A DNA stretch of 64,000 bases from Microvirga terrestris (GTDB lineage Bacteria > Pseudomonadota > Alphaproteobacteria > Rhizobiales > Beijerinckiaceae): contig NZ_JADQDN010000003.1 of NCBI RefSeq assembly GCF_015694425.1, positions 310,001 through 374,000 of the forward strand, written 5' to 3'. Below are positions 37,062-45,348 of the stretch, one piece after another. Both the position numbers and the translations under genes were made by a program. The notes below the pieces were generated by a model. The model saw only the letters and a list, made by a program, of their open reading frames with translations, was not told the DNA's origin and ran no database searches. The first letter of the stretch is position 1; each line of letters starts with the position of its first letter.

Positions 37062-37164
37062 AGCCTTTTATTTCTCCGTCGCTTTTCGGAATTTAGTGTT
37101 CTTTATCGGGGGCCTCCACGAAAGAGGCCCACAGCGGGCCTCTCGGAGATAAGGAGGCACCGCT

Positions 37165-37323
37165 ATGACGGAGCGATTCCATACTCTCAAAGAGATAGCG
37201 GAGCTTACGGGCCTGAAGTACTGGCTCGTGCTCCGCTGCGCCAATAACGGGCTTTTTCCCACTTACACTGTCGGGAATAAGCGCAAGCGCGCACTGCTGT
37301 CCGAGGTCCTTACTGCGATCTGA
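37165..37323 (+). CDS. AlpA/excisionase-like small DNA-binding protein
   Basis: A 52-residue protein, MTERFHTLKEIAELTGLKYW and onwards, with a helix-turn-helix of the MerR/AlpA type followed by a basic KRKR segment. A strong ribosome site AAGGAGG lies 8 bases before the ATG. Such proteins activate integrase or act as excisionases in tRNA-integrated elements, and often precede the primase. The stop is 8 bases before the primase-helicase start, so they are co-transcribed. Confidence 0.75.
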   Translation: MTERFHTLKEIAELTGLKYWLVLRCANNGLFPTYTVGNKRKRALLSEVLTAI

Positions 37324-37331
37324 GGTGCCCA

Positions 37332-39557
37332 ATGACGACCTCCAGGATCTTCGGCGAGAACGCCCCCCTCTATTGGGCGCGCAATCTAAGCGTCGTACCA
37401 GTTGAGCCAGAAACAAAGCGCCCAGCTGGGCAGATTGGAAACTGGGCCGGCTACTGCAACAATCGACCATCTGACACCAAACAACAGGAATGGCTTGCGT
37501 CGTTTGGGCGGCACAATATTGGTCTACTCACAAACATGGAGATCTCGCCTGGGTTCGCCCTAGGGGCGGTAGATGTCGACCGAGATGAACTCATTCGGGT
37601 ATCCAAGGCGATCCTCGGAAACCCCGTAACAGGCAAACGTGGAAAGAAGGGAGCGACCTTCTTCGTTCGCGTGCCTCGTGAAGACAAGGTGCGTAAAACG
37701 ACGCTCATGGACCACGAGAAGGTGCAGGCGGTCGATATTCTCGTCGGGAATTCGCACACGGTCATTCCGCCATCCATCCATCCCGAGACAGGTGCTGAGT
37801 ATACTTGGATTGGCAAGCCCCTGATCGAATGCGAATGGAGCGAACTCCCGGTCCTTGATCGCCGTCGGCTGGATCTTCTGAAGCTAATTGTGAGCTCCGA
37901 GTTCACGCCGGCTCTCCTGCTTGGTGGGGGTACCCATGACGCCGGAGTTCGGCTTGTTGCTCAACTCGTAGGTAAATGCGCGGATGAAGGAATTGCGCAC
38001 ATCTTCCGAGCTCTCCTGCCAACGGACTACGCCGGAAACTCGCTTGAAGAGTTGCCAGGTTGGATTGCATCTGCCCGAGCGAAAGGATTCGAGCAGAGCG
38101 AGGATGGAGGATCTGAGACTACCCTATCGGCCAAGATCGTCAGTATCGCTATCGAAGCCGGAGTCGAGCTGTTCCACGATGGAGAGTATGCATTCGCGTC
38201 TGTTCCGGCCACCAATGGGATTCTGACTTATCCGATTGGATCGTCGGCCTTTCAGCAATGGCTTCGCCACCAGACCTATAAGAGTATGGAAAGACCCATC
38301 AGCCGCGGGACGCTGAGCGACGCTATTGCCACGCTTGAGGCGAATGCCCTCTACCAAGGGGCCAAACACCCTGTGGAGATCCGGGTCGCAGGCGATAATG
38401 CCGCCGTCGAGATCGATTTAGGCCAAACCAACGGCCAGGTCGTTCGTATCACCGCGAGCGGGTGGGACCTAGCACAGAAGGGTGAACGGCGCTTCTATAG
38501 GGCATCAGGCTTCGAACCCCTGCCCGAGCCCGCTCGCGGTGGCAGTCTGTCGGCGCTTCAATCTCTGCTCGGGCTCGAAGAGGCCTCGTTCTACCTTTTC
38601 ACCAGCTTCCTCGTGAATGCCCTCCGACCGACAGGGCCGTATATGGCGTTACTCGTCGAGGGTGAGCAGGGCTCCGGCAAGAGCTTCCTTTGTCATGCCG
38701 CCAAAATGCTCATTGATCCCAATAGGGCGTCGAAGCTCCGCTTACCTGACAACGAGCGCGACCTGATGATCCAGGCAAAAGAGTATCGGCTCCTCGTTTA
38801 TGACAACGCTTCGGGTATGCGCGCGGATATGTCGGACGCACTTTGCACACTTGCCACGGGAGGGGGTTTGGGTGTTCGCCGGCTCTATACAAACGATGAA
38901 TTACAAGTCTTGTCCTATTCCCGACCTTTGGTGATTAACGGCATCTCGGGTTATGCCAGCCGGCCCGACCTGCTCGAGCGTGCAATACCCCTTCGTCTGC
39001 AATCGATGCAGGTAGAAGGGCGGAGGACCGAGGGCGAAATGTTGGCCGATTTTGAGCGCGTTAGACCGGCCATCCTGGGAGCACTCTACGATGCGGTGTC
39101 ATCTGCTCTGCGGCACTATACCGAAACGGAGACCCCGATGGGCCTTCGTATGGCCGATGCCGCACGATGGATTGCAGCGGCGGAGGCGGGGCTCGGCATA
39201 ACGCCAGGCACCTTGACTAAAGCTATGTCTACCGCTCAAGAGGCCCTCTTCATCGAACGCATCAACGATGAATCCCTTGTAATCGCAATCCGTGAAGTAC
39301 TGACGGCTCCACTTAGAAATCGCGAGTTCAACGGCTACGTTGGCGAACTATTCAAGCTCATTGAGCCGGCAAGAGATAAGGCATTACCGAAGACGACCCA
39401 ACAGCTTTCGGCGCAACTCGTCCGCTTACGACAAGCGATGGCGAAAGCCGGCCTCCATGTTGAGTTCAAGATTAAAGACAAACGAGGCAGGAAGATTCGA
39501 ATCTGGTCGTCAATCGAATTAGAGCCCACGCCGAGCAAGCCATCGATTTACGGGTGA
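37332..39557 (+). CDS. Primase-polymerase / helicase-type replication protein
   Basis: A 741-residue protein. The N-terminal third resembles the bifunctional primase-polymerase fold of plasmids and satellites (YWARNLSVVPVEPETKRP, and the acidic pair in ALGAVDVDRDE). The second half has an ATPase with Walker A VEGEQGSGKSF (about residue 439), Walker B RLLVYDNASG and a following PLVINGI sensor strand. It would prime and unwind the element's DNA during replication. The repeats that flank it are candidate origin sites. It is intact, in contrast to the integrase. Confidence 0.82.
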   Translation: MTTSRIFGENAPLYWARNLSVVPVEPETKRPAGQIGNWAGYCNNRPSDTKQQEWLASFGRHNIGLLTNMEISPGFALGAVDVDRDELIRVSKAILGNPVTGKRGKKGATFFVRVPREDKVRKTTLMDHEKVQAVDILVGNSHTVIPPSIHPETGAEYTWIGKPLIECEWSELPVLDRRRLDLLKLIVSSEFTPALLLGGGTHDAGVRLVAQLVGKCADEGIAHIFRALLPTDYAGNSLEELPGWIASARAKGFEQSEDGGSETTLSAKIVSIAIEAGVELFHDGEYAFASVPATNGILTYPIGSSAFQQWLRHQTYKSMERPISRGTLSDAIATLEANALYQGAKHPVEIRVAGDNAAVEIDLGQTNGQVVRITASGWDLAQKGERRFYRASGFEPLPEPARGGSLSALQSLLGLEEASFYLFTSFLVNALRPTGPYMALLVEGEQGSGKSFLCHAAKMLIDPNRASKLRLPDNERDLMIQAKEYRLLVYDNASGMRADMSDALCTLATGGGLGVRRLYTNDELQVLSYSRPLVINGISGYASRPDLLERAIPLRLQSMQVEGRRTEGEMLADFERVRPAILGALYDAVSSALRHYTETETPMGLRMADAARWIAAAEAGLGITPGTLTKAMSTAQEALFIERINDESLVIAIREVLTAPLRNREFNGYVGELFKLIEPARDKALPKTTQQLSAQLVRLRQAMAKAGLHVEFKIKDKRGRKIRIWSSIELEPTPSKPSIYG

Positions 39558-39679
39558 CGCGGTGATGCCGGTGACGCAAGCGGTAGATCTTGGCGGCCTG
39601 GAGTAGAGGGAGGGATATACCTCTACCTGCGCCCTTCCGCCGGTTCCTGCCCGTGAGCGTCACCGGCGCCACCGGCACC
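39553..39679. repeat. Iteron-like GTGACGC repeats, right set
   Basis: Three direct GGTGAyGC units are packed at 39553-39577 (GGTGACGC, GGTGATGCC, GGTGACGC), overlapping the primase stop, and the inverted form GCGTCACCGGCGCCACCGGC starts at 39657. A small hairpin (GTAGAGG/CCTCTAC, 39604-39627) sits between them. With the left set at 36187-36262 they bracket the replication genes. Confidence 0.5.
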
Positions 39680-39898
39680 ACTGCCGGGTGCCTCTCCGAA
39701 GCGACCTACTGCCTAATGAACCGCGATTCAGGCCGCGTCCCGTCGGGGATCTCTGGGCCCTAGAGTCTCGCGGTTACAATTCGGGTTGCAGATTCATCCT
39801 CAGACCAGATCAACGCAGCCCCTCACCCGAATAATTGTGCGGGTTACAGCCGCATGTTTTCGTTTTCATCCCACAGCATCAGAAAAGGTTCTGGCGAC

Positions 39899-41147
39899 AT
39901 GCCATTTACTGTGAACATTACGAAGCGCGATCGTCAGCGTACTCTGAAAGACGGAACTGTAGTCATTCAGACGCGGTACGTCCTAAACTATAACGACCCC
40001 TCTACCAAAAAAACGCAAGCAGAAGTTCTTTGAGAGACAAAAGGATGCGCAACAAAGGAAAGCCGATTTGATGGCTTCTGTTGCAATGGGCACTTACGTC
40101 TTGGAGCGCAAGCAGCTCAACGTTAGACAGATCATCGAAAACTTTCTTGAGAGCCGCTCGGGGCAGGTGAAGCAGCGTACCCTTAAAGGGTATAAGTACG
40201 TATGCCGATACATCACGGAGCCTCTTCTGATTGGCACTAGTGAGGAGCGGGCAGAGTACACGACTACCGGGAAGTTGCCGAAGGGAACACACCTTGAGCC
40301 CTTACTAGGCGATATAAACGTACCAGATTTAACGACTGCGCAGATCCGTTCTTGGTACCAACTTCTGGCGAAAGAGGTGGGTGCTTTCACCGCTAGGAGG
40401 GCAAAATCCTATCTTGAGGCCGCACTAAAACTAGCTGCCGAGGATCATCAACTCCGTCCACCAGCTATGCCGTCAAATCTTGGACGAGGACGTGGGAAGG
40501 AAAAGAAGGCGATCCTCGCACCCGAGCAGGTCTCTCACCTGGTCGCTGTTGCTCAGCAAGATAACGAGAAAGGTATCTATTACGCGTTTCCGTCCCTGAC
40601 GGGGACGCGCCCGAGTGAACAGTTAGCCCTGCTTTGAGAAGACGTAGACTTCCAGAAGAACGTTATTCGGATCCGGCGTATGCAGGAACCAGATGGCTCA
40701 ATCACCAACCTCACCAAGACAGTTGCGGGAACGCGGGACATCCCGATGTGCGCTACGCTTCGAAGAATGATGCTTGATTGGCGACTGCGCTGCCCCCGCC
40801 GAGGCCGAGAACTGTATCGGGTTTTCCCAGGTCTTAGACAGCGGCAAGCGTGGCCGAAGCCTCGAACAGGGGGTGGCGGTCCATTACTTTATGCCAACTT
40901 CCGCAATCGTATGTGGGCGCCTGCGCTGATGCGGCTCGGCCTTCCATACGTCACGCCTCACTCAGCTCGGCATTGCTTCATATCCACACTGCAGGCTCAA
41001 GGCGTCGAGGTCGGCCTTGTCGCCAAACTTGCGGGACATTCAAACGCTGTAGTCACACTCGGGCGCTACACACAGGCAGTCCGAGGAGGCGAAGCAGCAA
41101 TGGCGGCTTTGGAGCTTGCTTTTAGCTCTACAGTGGCAACGGCGTAA
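39899..41147 (+). pseudogene. Tyrosine recombinase/integrase, broken by a frameshift and a TGA
   Basis: The first 38 codons from the ATG at 39899 (MPFTVNITKRDRQRTL) are in one frame, then a run of seven A at 40007-40013 shifts the frame; the protein continues as PKKRKQKFFERQKDAQQ. After the catalytic Arg in TGTRPSEQLALL a TGA at 40635-40637 stands where EDVDF follows, a position that in homologues is usually Trp (TGG). The downstream half is in the same frame and holds HSARH, LAGHSN and the Tyr in GRYTQ. All catalytic residues are thus encoded but in three pieces. It presumably once integrated this island into tRNA-Arg. Confidence 0.85.
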
Positions 41148-41158
41148 AGGAGGGCAAT

Positions 41159-41470
41159 ATGACTGCAATACCTATTTTGGTCGGATCCCATCAGTTTCCC
41201 TCCAAGTCGGCGGCAGCTAGATTCGCGAGCGAGATCCTCAACCGCGTTGTTCTGGGCGAGCGCATCACAGGCGAAGATGAGAAGGTCGTACGAGACTTGT
41301 TCTACATGCATCCTGACCATGCCCAGAAGTTGGGCGGATACAAGATCTCGCATTTCGAGGTTGCAAACCAGTCGGAGCAGCACAAGACCACTCGATCTTT
41401 CATCGTAGTTAGAAGTGATGGACACCGCGACGACTTCAGCCTGCTTAGGGCCCTCGGGATCAAAAAGTAA
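41159..41470 (+). CDS. DUF3223 / DCL-like small protein
   Basis: A 103-residue soluble protein with GGAGG 5 bases before the ATG. It has FPSKSAAARFASEILNRV, then FYMHPDHAQKLGGYKISHFEV and DGHRDDFSLLRALG, matching the DUF3223 (DCL) domain; in plants this domain is linked to rRNA processing, in bacteria the role is not known. It lies 12 bases after the integrase remnant, and may have been co-transcribed with it. Confidence 0.72.
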   Translation: MTAIPILVGSHQFPSKSAAARFASEILNRVVLGERITGEDEKVVRDLFYMHPDHAQKLGGYKISHFEVANQSEQHKTTRSFIVVRSDGHRDDFSLLRALGIKK

Positions 41471-41596
41471 CTGGCCTATCTAGGCAGCCCTCAAAGTTTG
41501 TTTTCGAGACATGCCGCGGCGCAGAGCCCTGCGTCGCGGATAACTTTTGTGCGGGTCCTCGGCGTGTTTTGCTTTTCCGGTACGGAGAAGCAGCTC

Positions 41597-41767
41597 ATGT
41601 CGGACCGTGAAGTCGTCTTAGTTGATCTGGTCACCTCTAATGAGTCGCGCATTTTTCTGCACGCCGCCGCCGAGATCTCGGAGCTCTTGGTCAAGGACGT
41701 GGAGTGGGCGCTTGAGGAGTACGGGATCTGCGAGACAGACCGCTACCGCATCATTGATACCGAGTGA
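41597..41767 (+). CDS. Small hypothetical protein
   Basis: A 56-residue frame starting MSDREVVLVDLVTSNESR with GGAG about 9 bases upstream. Composition is protein-like and acidic; no motif is recognised. A longer in-frame form starting at 41498 has no ribosome site. Confidence 0.45.
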   Translation: MSDREVVLVDLVTSNESRIFLHAAAEISELLVKDVEWALEEYGICETDRYRIIDTE

Positions 41768-42013
41768 GGGATAGCAGCCGAAAGCTCTGTCCGGACGCGC
41801 CGGTCGCAGCGTGACGGCGCTGCAATGGGTGCACAGACATCGGCATGTGGCTCCCTAGGCTCCCCTGCGGAGTAGAGTACCCGTATCAGCCGCTTGAAGC
41901 CGACCCGCGTCGCGTCGCGCCGGTCCTGCCTTCAACCCTCCCAGTATTGTAGTGTCAGTGTCGCCGCAACGGGGGCCCCAAGGATACTGCATAATATCTG
42001 GAATATTGCATTG

Positions 42014-42313
42014 TCAGCGACAGCGGGTGATGGGGCCTGAGGTCACACAGGTCACACCTTCGTCGCCGCGATTCACTCCTGCTGCAATCATATCGATCCC
42101 CTCATTGAATTGGCGTAGGGCTGCTTGACGCTCCATGTCCATTGCGACTGGCTTCAACGCTTCTATGCATTCCTGGTGTTTGGGCGAGGTGAGGCCGTAT
42201 CCGGCCTGAAAGCAGACCAGTTTGGATCGGGCCTCGACCCGCTTCTCCAAGGTCTGGCATCCGGCTGCCAGAGAGGCAAAGGCTGTAAGCAGTGCAAGTG
42301 GAAGTGTTTTCAT
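42014..42313 (-). CDS. Small predicted lipoprotein
   Basis: A 99-residue protein with a signal sequence ending in the lipobox LAAGC (Cys19), so probably membrane-anchored in the periplasm. The mature part has a KLVCFQAGYGL...HQECIEALKP pattern and four more cysteines. GGAG lies 8 bases before the ATG. Function unknown. Confidence 0.65.
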   Translation of the reverse strand: MKTLPLALLTAFASLAAGCQTLEKRVEARSKLVCFQAGYGLTSPKHQECIEALKPVAMDMERQAALRQFNEGIDMIAAGVNRGDEGVTCVTSGPITRCR

Positions 42314-42361
42314 GCCGTGTTTCTCCAGAAATCTCAGAAAAACACGGCCTTAATATCCGTA

Positions 42362-43147
42362 TCAATTATCCTGCAGAGCCGTCGTTTCAATGGGGCTGAG
42401 TGACCGTTGCAAAGGGGCATCACGGGATGTGTTTGGCTCCACGGAAGGGCACTCGCCCATCAGGAATTGGGAATGATGGTTGGCTGCGATATCCAACGAG
42501 GCAGAGGACAGTGTCTGTTCGTGATGCGGGTGGATAAGCAGGAAAAACGCCACGTGCGAGGTTTGGAACACCCACACTTGCGAGTTCGGCGCAAGACCGT
42601 GAAGATCTGTTGAAATCCGTTCGATGAAGGCCCGGCGTTCCTCGCGAGGGAAATGCTGATAGATCAAGATTGAATGGCCAGCCTGATAGGTCGCCGCAAC
42701 CTCGTCGCGATAGAGATATTTAGACGAATTGAGCTGCCCCTTTCGCTTCGACGAAACTTCTAGACCATTATCCGGGTCAAAGAAGATCAAATCGCTGCGG
42801 TGGAGCGATTTCAGCGCTTCCGAGAACCATATCTGTCGCTCGAAGAGTTTATCCGGCACCATCGTGTTCACGTAAGTCGCATCGGGGATGATACCGCTTT
42901 CCTCGATTAAGACGAGGCGGCGAGTGTTTGGAGTGTCCTTGACCCGCTTTAAGAGGGCAAAAAGCGCAGAATCGAAACGCTCGTATTGGGGTTGATTTAG
43001 ATATGAAACTTTATTCCCATCTGGCCGGCCATCTGGAGGTGTGAGCATCCAGCAGACTCCGATGCGAGTCACCCCACCCTCGGCTAAAGCCCTTAGGAGC
43101 GCGTACTTCCGGTAATCGTTAATGTCGCCGACGTATTGTTCCTTCAT
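42362..43147 (-). CDS. Uncharacterised protein with DPDNGL motif
   Basis: A 261-residue cytosolic protein beginning MKEQYVGDINDYRKYALLRA, a start seen in an uncharacterised family that I have met in accessory regions. The central DLIFFDPDNGLEVSSK resembles the acidic loop of Rossmann-type methyltransferases or the three-Cys-motif partner (TcmP) family, but I cannot confirm a fold. The last 30 residues look disordered. It is divergent from an XRE regulator and next to the ABC-3C genes, so a defence-linked role is possible. Three 15-base repeats lie in the shared upstream region. Confidence 0.6.
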   Translation of the reverse strand: MKEQYVGDINDYRKYALLRALAEGGVTRIGVCWMLTPPDGRPDGNKVSYLNQPQYERFDSALFALLKRVKDTPNTRRLVLIEESGIIPDATYVNTMVPDKLFERQIWFSEALKSLHRSDLIFFDPDNGLEVSSKRKGQLNSSKYLYRDEVAATYQAGHSILIYQHFPREERRAFIERISTDLHGLAPNSQVWVFQTSHVAFFLLIHPHHEQTLSSASLDIAANHHSQFLMGECPSVEPNTSRDAPLQRSLSPIETTALQDN

Positions 43148-43188
43148 GACCGCCCCGAATCACATTGATGGTGGCGGCAAGCATCGGC

Positions 43189-43233
43189 GAATACCCCATA
43201 TTAGAGTACCCTATTTTGGGGTACCCGAAATTC
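43189..43233. promoter_or_regulatory. Three tandem 15-bp repeats (candidate operators)
   Basis: GAATACCCCATATTA, GAGTACCCTATTTTG and GGGTACCCGAAATTC lie head to tail, sharing a TACCC core. GTACCC/GGGTAC at 43206-43224 also forms an inverted repeat. They sit between a divergent gene and an XRE regulator, a natural place for autoregulatory binding sites. Confidence 0.5.
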
Positions 43234-43275
43234 GGTTGTTTCTGGAGTGCTGGTTCAAAAACTGGCGCTTCGACT

Positions 43276-43518
43276 TTGACTTCTACACACCCCGACCTCT
43301 ACAGGCGGATCCTCGCCTTGCTCGTCCAAACTCGAAAGGCTGCCGGTCTAACCCAGACCGAAGTTGCTCGCCGACTTGGCCAAAGGCAGACGTTTGTCTC
43401 AAAATATGAGTTGGGCGAGCGGCGACTTGACGTTGCGGAATATATTGAAATCAGCAGGGCAATCGGCGCTGACCCGCACGCCCTAATACGCGATGCTGAG
43501 CATGAAACTTCGAAATAA
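43276..43518 (+). CDS. XRE-family helix-turn-helix regulator
   Basis: The core TRKAAGLTQTEVARRLGQRQ plus FVSKYELGERRLDVAEYIEI is a clear XRE (Cro/C1-type) DNA-binding domain. The frame is open back to 43168, but the upstream part encodes a 5-residue repeat (EYPIL, EYPIL, GYPKF) produced by the tandem DNA repeats, so I place the start at the in-frame TTG at 43276 (80 residues). No good ribosome site is seen for any start. It likely represses itself and the divergent gene, and may control the ABC-3C genes 70 bases downstream. Confidence 0.7.
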   Translation: MTSTHPDLYRRILALLVQTRKAAGLTQTEVARRLGQRQTFVSKYELGERRLDVAEYIEISRAIGADPHALIRDAEHETSK

Positions 43519-43589
43519 AATAACAAATGCTATTTTATGAGGGAGCAATCCCTTCAGAAACGGAATCATTAACAGCTAATTGAGGATCG

Positions 43590-44854
43590 TTGCTGCCCGC
43601 CATTGTCGAGCCTCTTGGCGTCGACGCTCGAATGGAGCAGAATATCTATTATTATCAACTAGCTGACGGGCCCTTGGGGGGCACATTGGCCTCGGCACAA
43701 AAACTAAATAATACGGCCGCGCCACAAATGGCCGGCTATATTCTCCAACTGGAGCGCGCGCTTTTTCATTTAGGAAAAGCACAAGCTGATGTGTCGATTG
43801 CGGTTGAACACGTTGACGATGTTTCCGTCACGCGCGGAAGGCAGACGCTTCTTCAGGAGCAGGACAAGAATTCTGTTAATCTCGACACCGAGATCCTTGG
43901 CAACCGAAGCAAAGCGCTTTGGCGCACACTCCAGATTTGGCTGACCCAACGTCAAAATGCCGATGGTGCTTTTTGTGAACGCTATCTGATCGTCACCAAT
44001 ACGCCTGTGAACACACCGATTGCCGCTCTTATGAAGGGGGTGGCCTCCGGCTTATCCCAGCCACCTGAGGTGGTTTCGGCACTCCGCGCGGCTGGAAAAT
44101 CTAAGTCCAAGGCCAAGATCCAGCAGATTATTGACGAGGTCTTAGCTTTTGACGATGAAGTGCTGACTGAACTCGTCAGCCGCATCGAAATCATAGATCA
44201 TTTTGATGCCAGCCGATCCCGGAGGGAGATAGCTAATGGATTAGCGATTGACCCCGAGTTGATGCAGAAATAATTCTAGATGCTCTACTAGGTTGGCTTA
44301 CTCGAACGTTGCGTGATGCATGGCAGGCCCAGCAGCCTGGAATGATCTCCCGCGATGCATGCGTACGCCAATGTCGTGAGATAGAACGACTACAGGCGAG
44401 ACAGCGCTTCCTCCCGCGGCCAGCACGGGATTTGCCTATAGGAAATGTTGACCGCGACCGCGCTTTGACAAGGCCCTTTGTGGAGCACCTTAGTCGCACT
44501 GATGCGGAAGAAGATGACATCTTCCAGGCCGTCGAGCACTTTATACAGTTCAACGTAGAGAAACATCGGCTAGCTCTCGAAGGGGAGATAGCAGATCGCG
44601 AATGGAGAGATCGCGGCGACAGGCTCAGGCAGAGGTGGAAGAATATCGCTCGAAGTACCCGACTTGATTATCGGGGGCAGCCTCCCCAGGAGATTGGAAA
44701 GCGCATCCTAGCGCAGGCTACTTATCAACACCTCGAGCCATTGGGTGGAGAGACCTGCAACGAGCTATACATGACATCAGGGCACTACCACCGTCTTGCC
44801 GATGATGATGAGGTATGGTGGGACCCAACCTATCAATCACAAGAGGCTAAGTAG
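43590..44854 (+). pseudogene. ABC-3C system effector/C-terminal-domain component, frameshifted
   Basis: The first frame (227 codons, TTG start after GAGGATCG) holds AGYILQLERALFHL and VAVEHVDDV-like text plus QEQDKN, typical of ABC-three-component proteins. It stops at 44271 after ELMQK. In the -1 frame the text continues as IILDALLGWLTRTLRDAWQA through to the stop at 44854, including YMTSGHYHRLADDDEVWWDP, a C-terminal signature of these proteins. One missing A in the AAA run at 44268-44270 explains it. As sequenced it cannot give the full product. The middle component follows 1 base later. Confidence 0.72.
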
Positions 44855-44855
44855 A

Positions 44856-45347
44856 ATGCGCTCCGATCATGAGGAGGTACTGCTTCGCAACCCCGCGCTT
44901 GGAGCCTGCGCCTTTTGGCATTTATCACGCATGTTCTCCGAGTACGGCTTCGGACGTGCGCCAGAGCTACCTTACTTCCTGATAGCAGCAGGAATGATAT
45001 TCCACGGTGGCACAATGGAGAAGGTACGGCGAATGCAATTCGATAGCGGCATCCTGAAAGCTGTATCCGACAGGCCAGATATTGTGGCAGGACTTCAACG
45101 GCGTATGGAGGACTACTCGCTCCTGGCTCTTGAAGCGCTACAAGTAGGCTCAGCTGCAGGCATCTTGCAGCGAGAAGGTGGCGAAGGTTTTCCTTCGTTC
45201 CGCGCAATCGGGACCGACTTACCAAAACCTATTCGCTATGGTGAAGGGAGCGTCCCAGACATCTTCAACTGCGCGAAACGCCTTGGCGCGTGGTTCGCAG
45301 CTGAAAAGATCAATATGCTGCAAAAGCAGCTCAATATAGAACTTTAA
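44856..45347 (+). CDS. ABC-3C system middle component
   Basis: A 163-residue protein with [39 protein letters not shown] and [10 protein letters not shown], which fits the small middle components of ABC-three-component conflict systems, linking the effector to the SMC-like ATPase. The start at 44856 is 1 base after the previous stop, and its own stop is 1 base before the ATPase ATG. It is the only undamaged gene of the three. Confidence 0.72.
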   Translation: MRSDHEEVLLRNPALGACAFWHLSRMFSEYGFGRAPELPYFLIAAGMIFHGGTMEKVRRMQFDSGILKAVSDRPDIVAGLQRRMEDYSLLALEALQVGSAAGILQREGGEGFPSFRAIGTDLPKPIRYGEGSVPDIFNCAKRLGAWFAAEKINMLQKQLNIEL

Positions 45348-45348
45348 G

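Noticed and set aside
37165..39557. Replication module read as a complete prophage
   Set aside because: There are no capsid, terminase, tail or lysis genes within the attachment sites; the GH19 protein has a signal peptide and sits in a protease operon, not with a holin.
40635..40637. In-frame TGA in the integrase as a selenocysteine codon
   Set aside because: Tyrosine recombinases do not use selenocysteine, a Trp codon is expected there, and a frameshift also breaks the gene.
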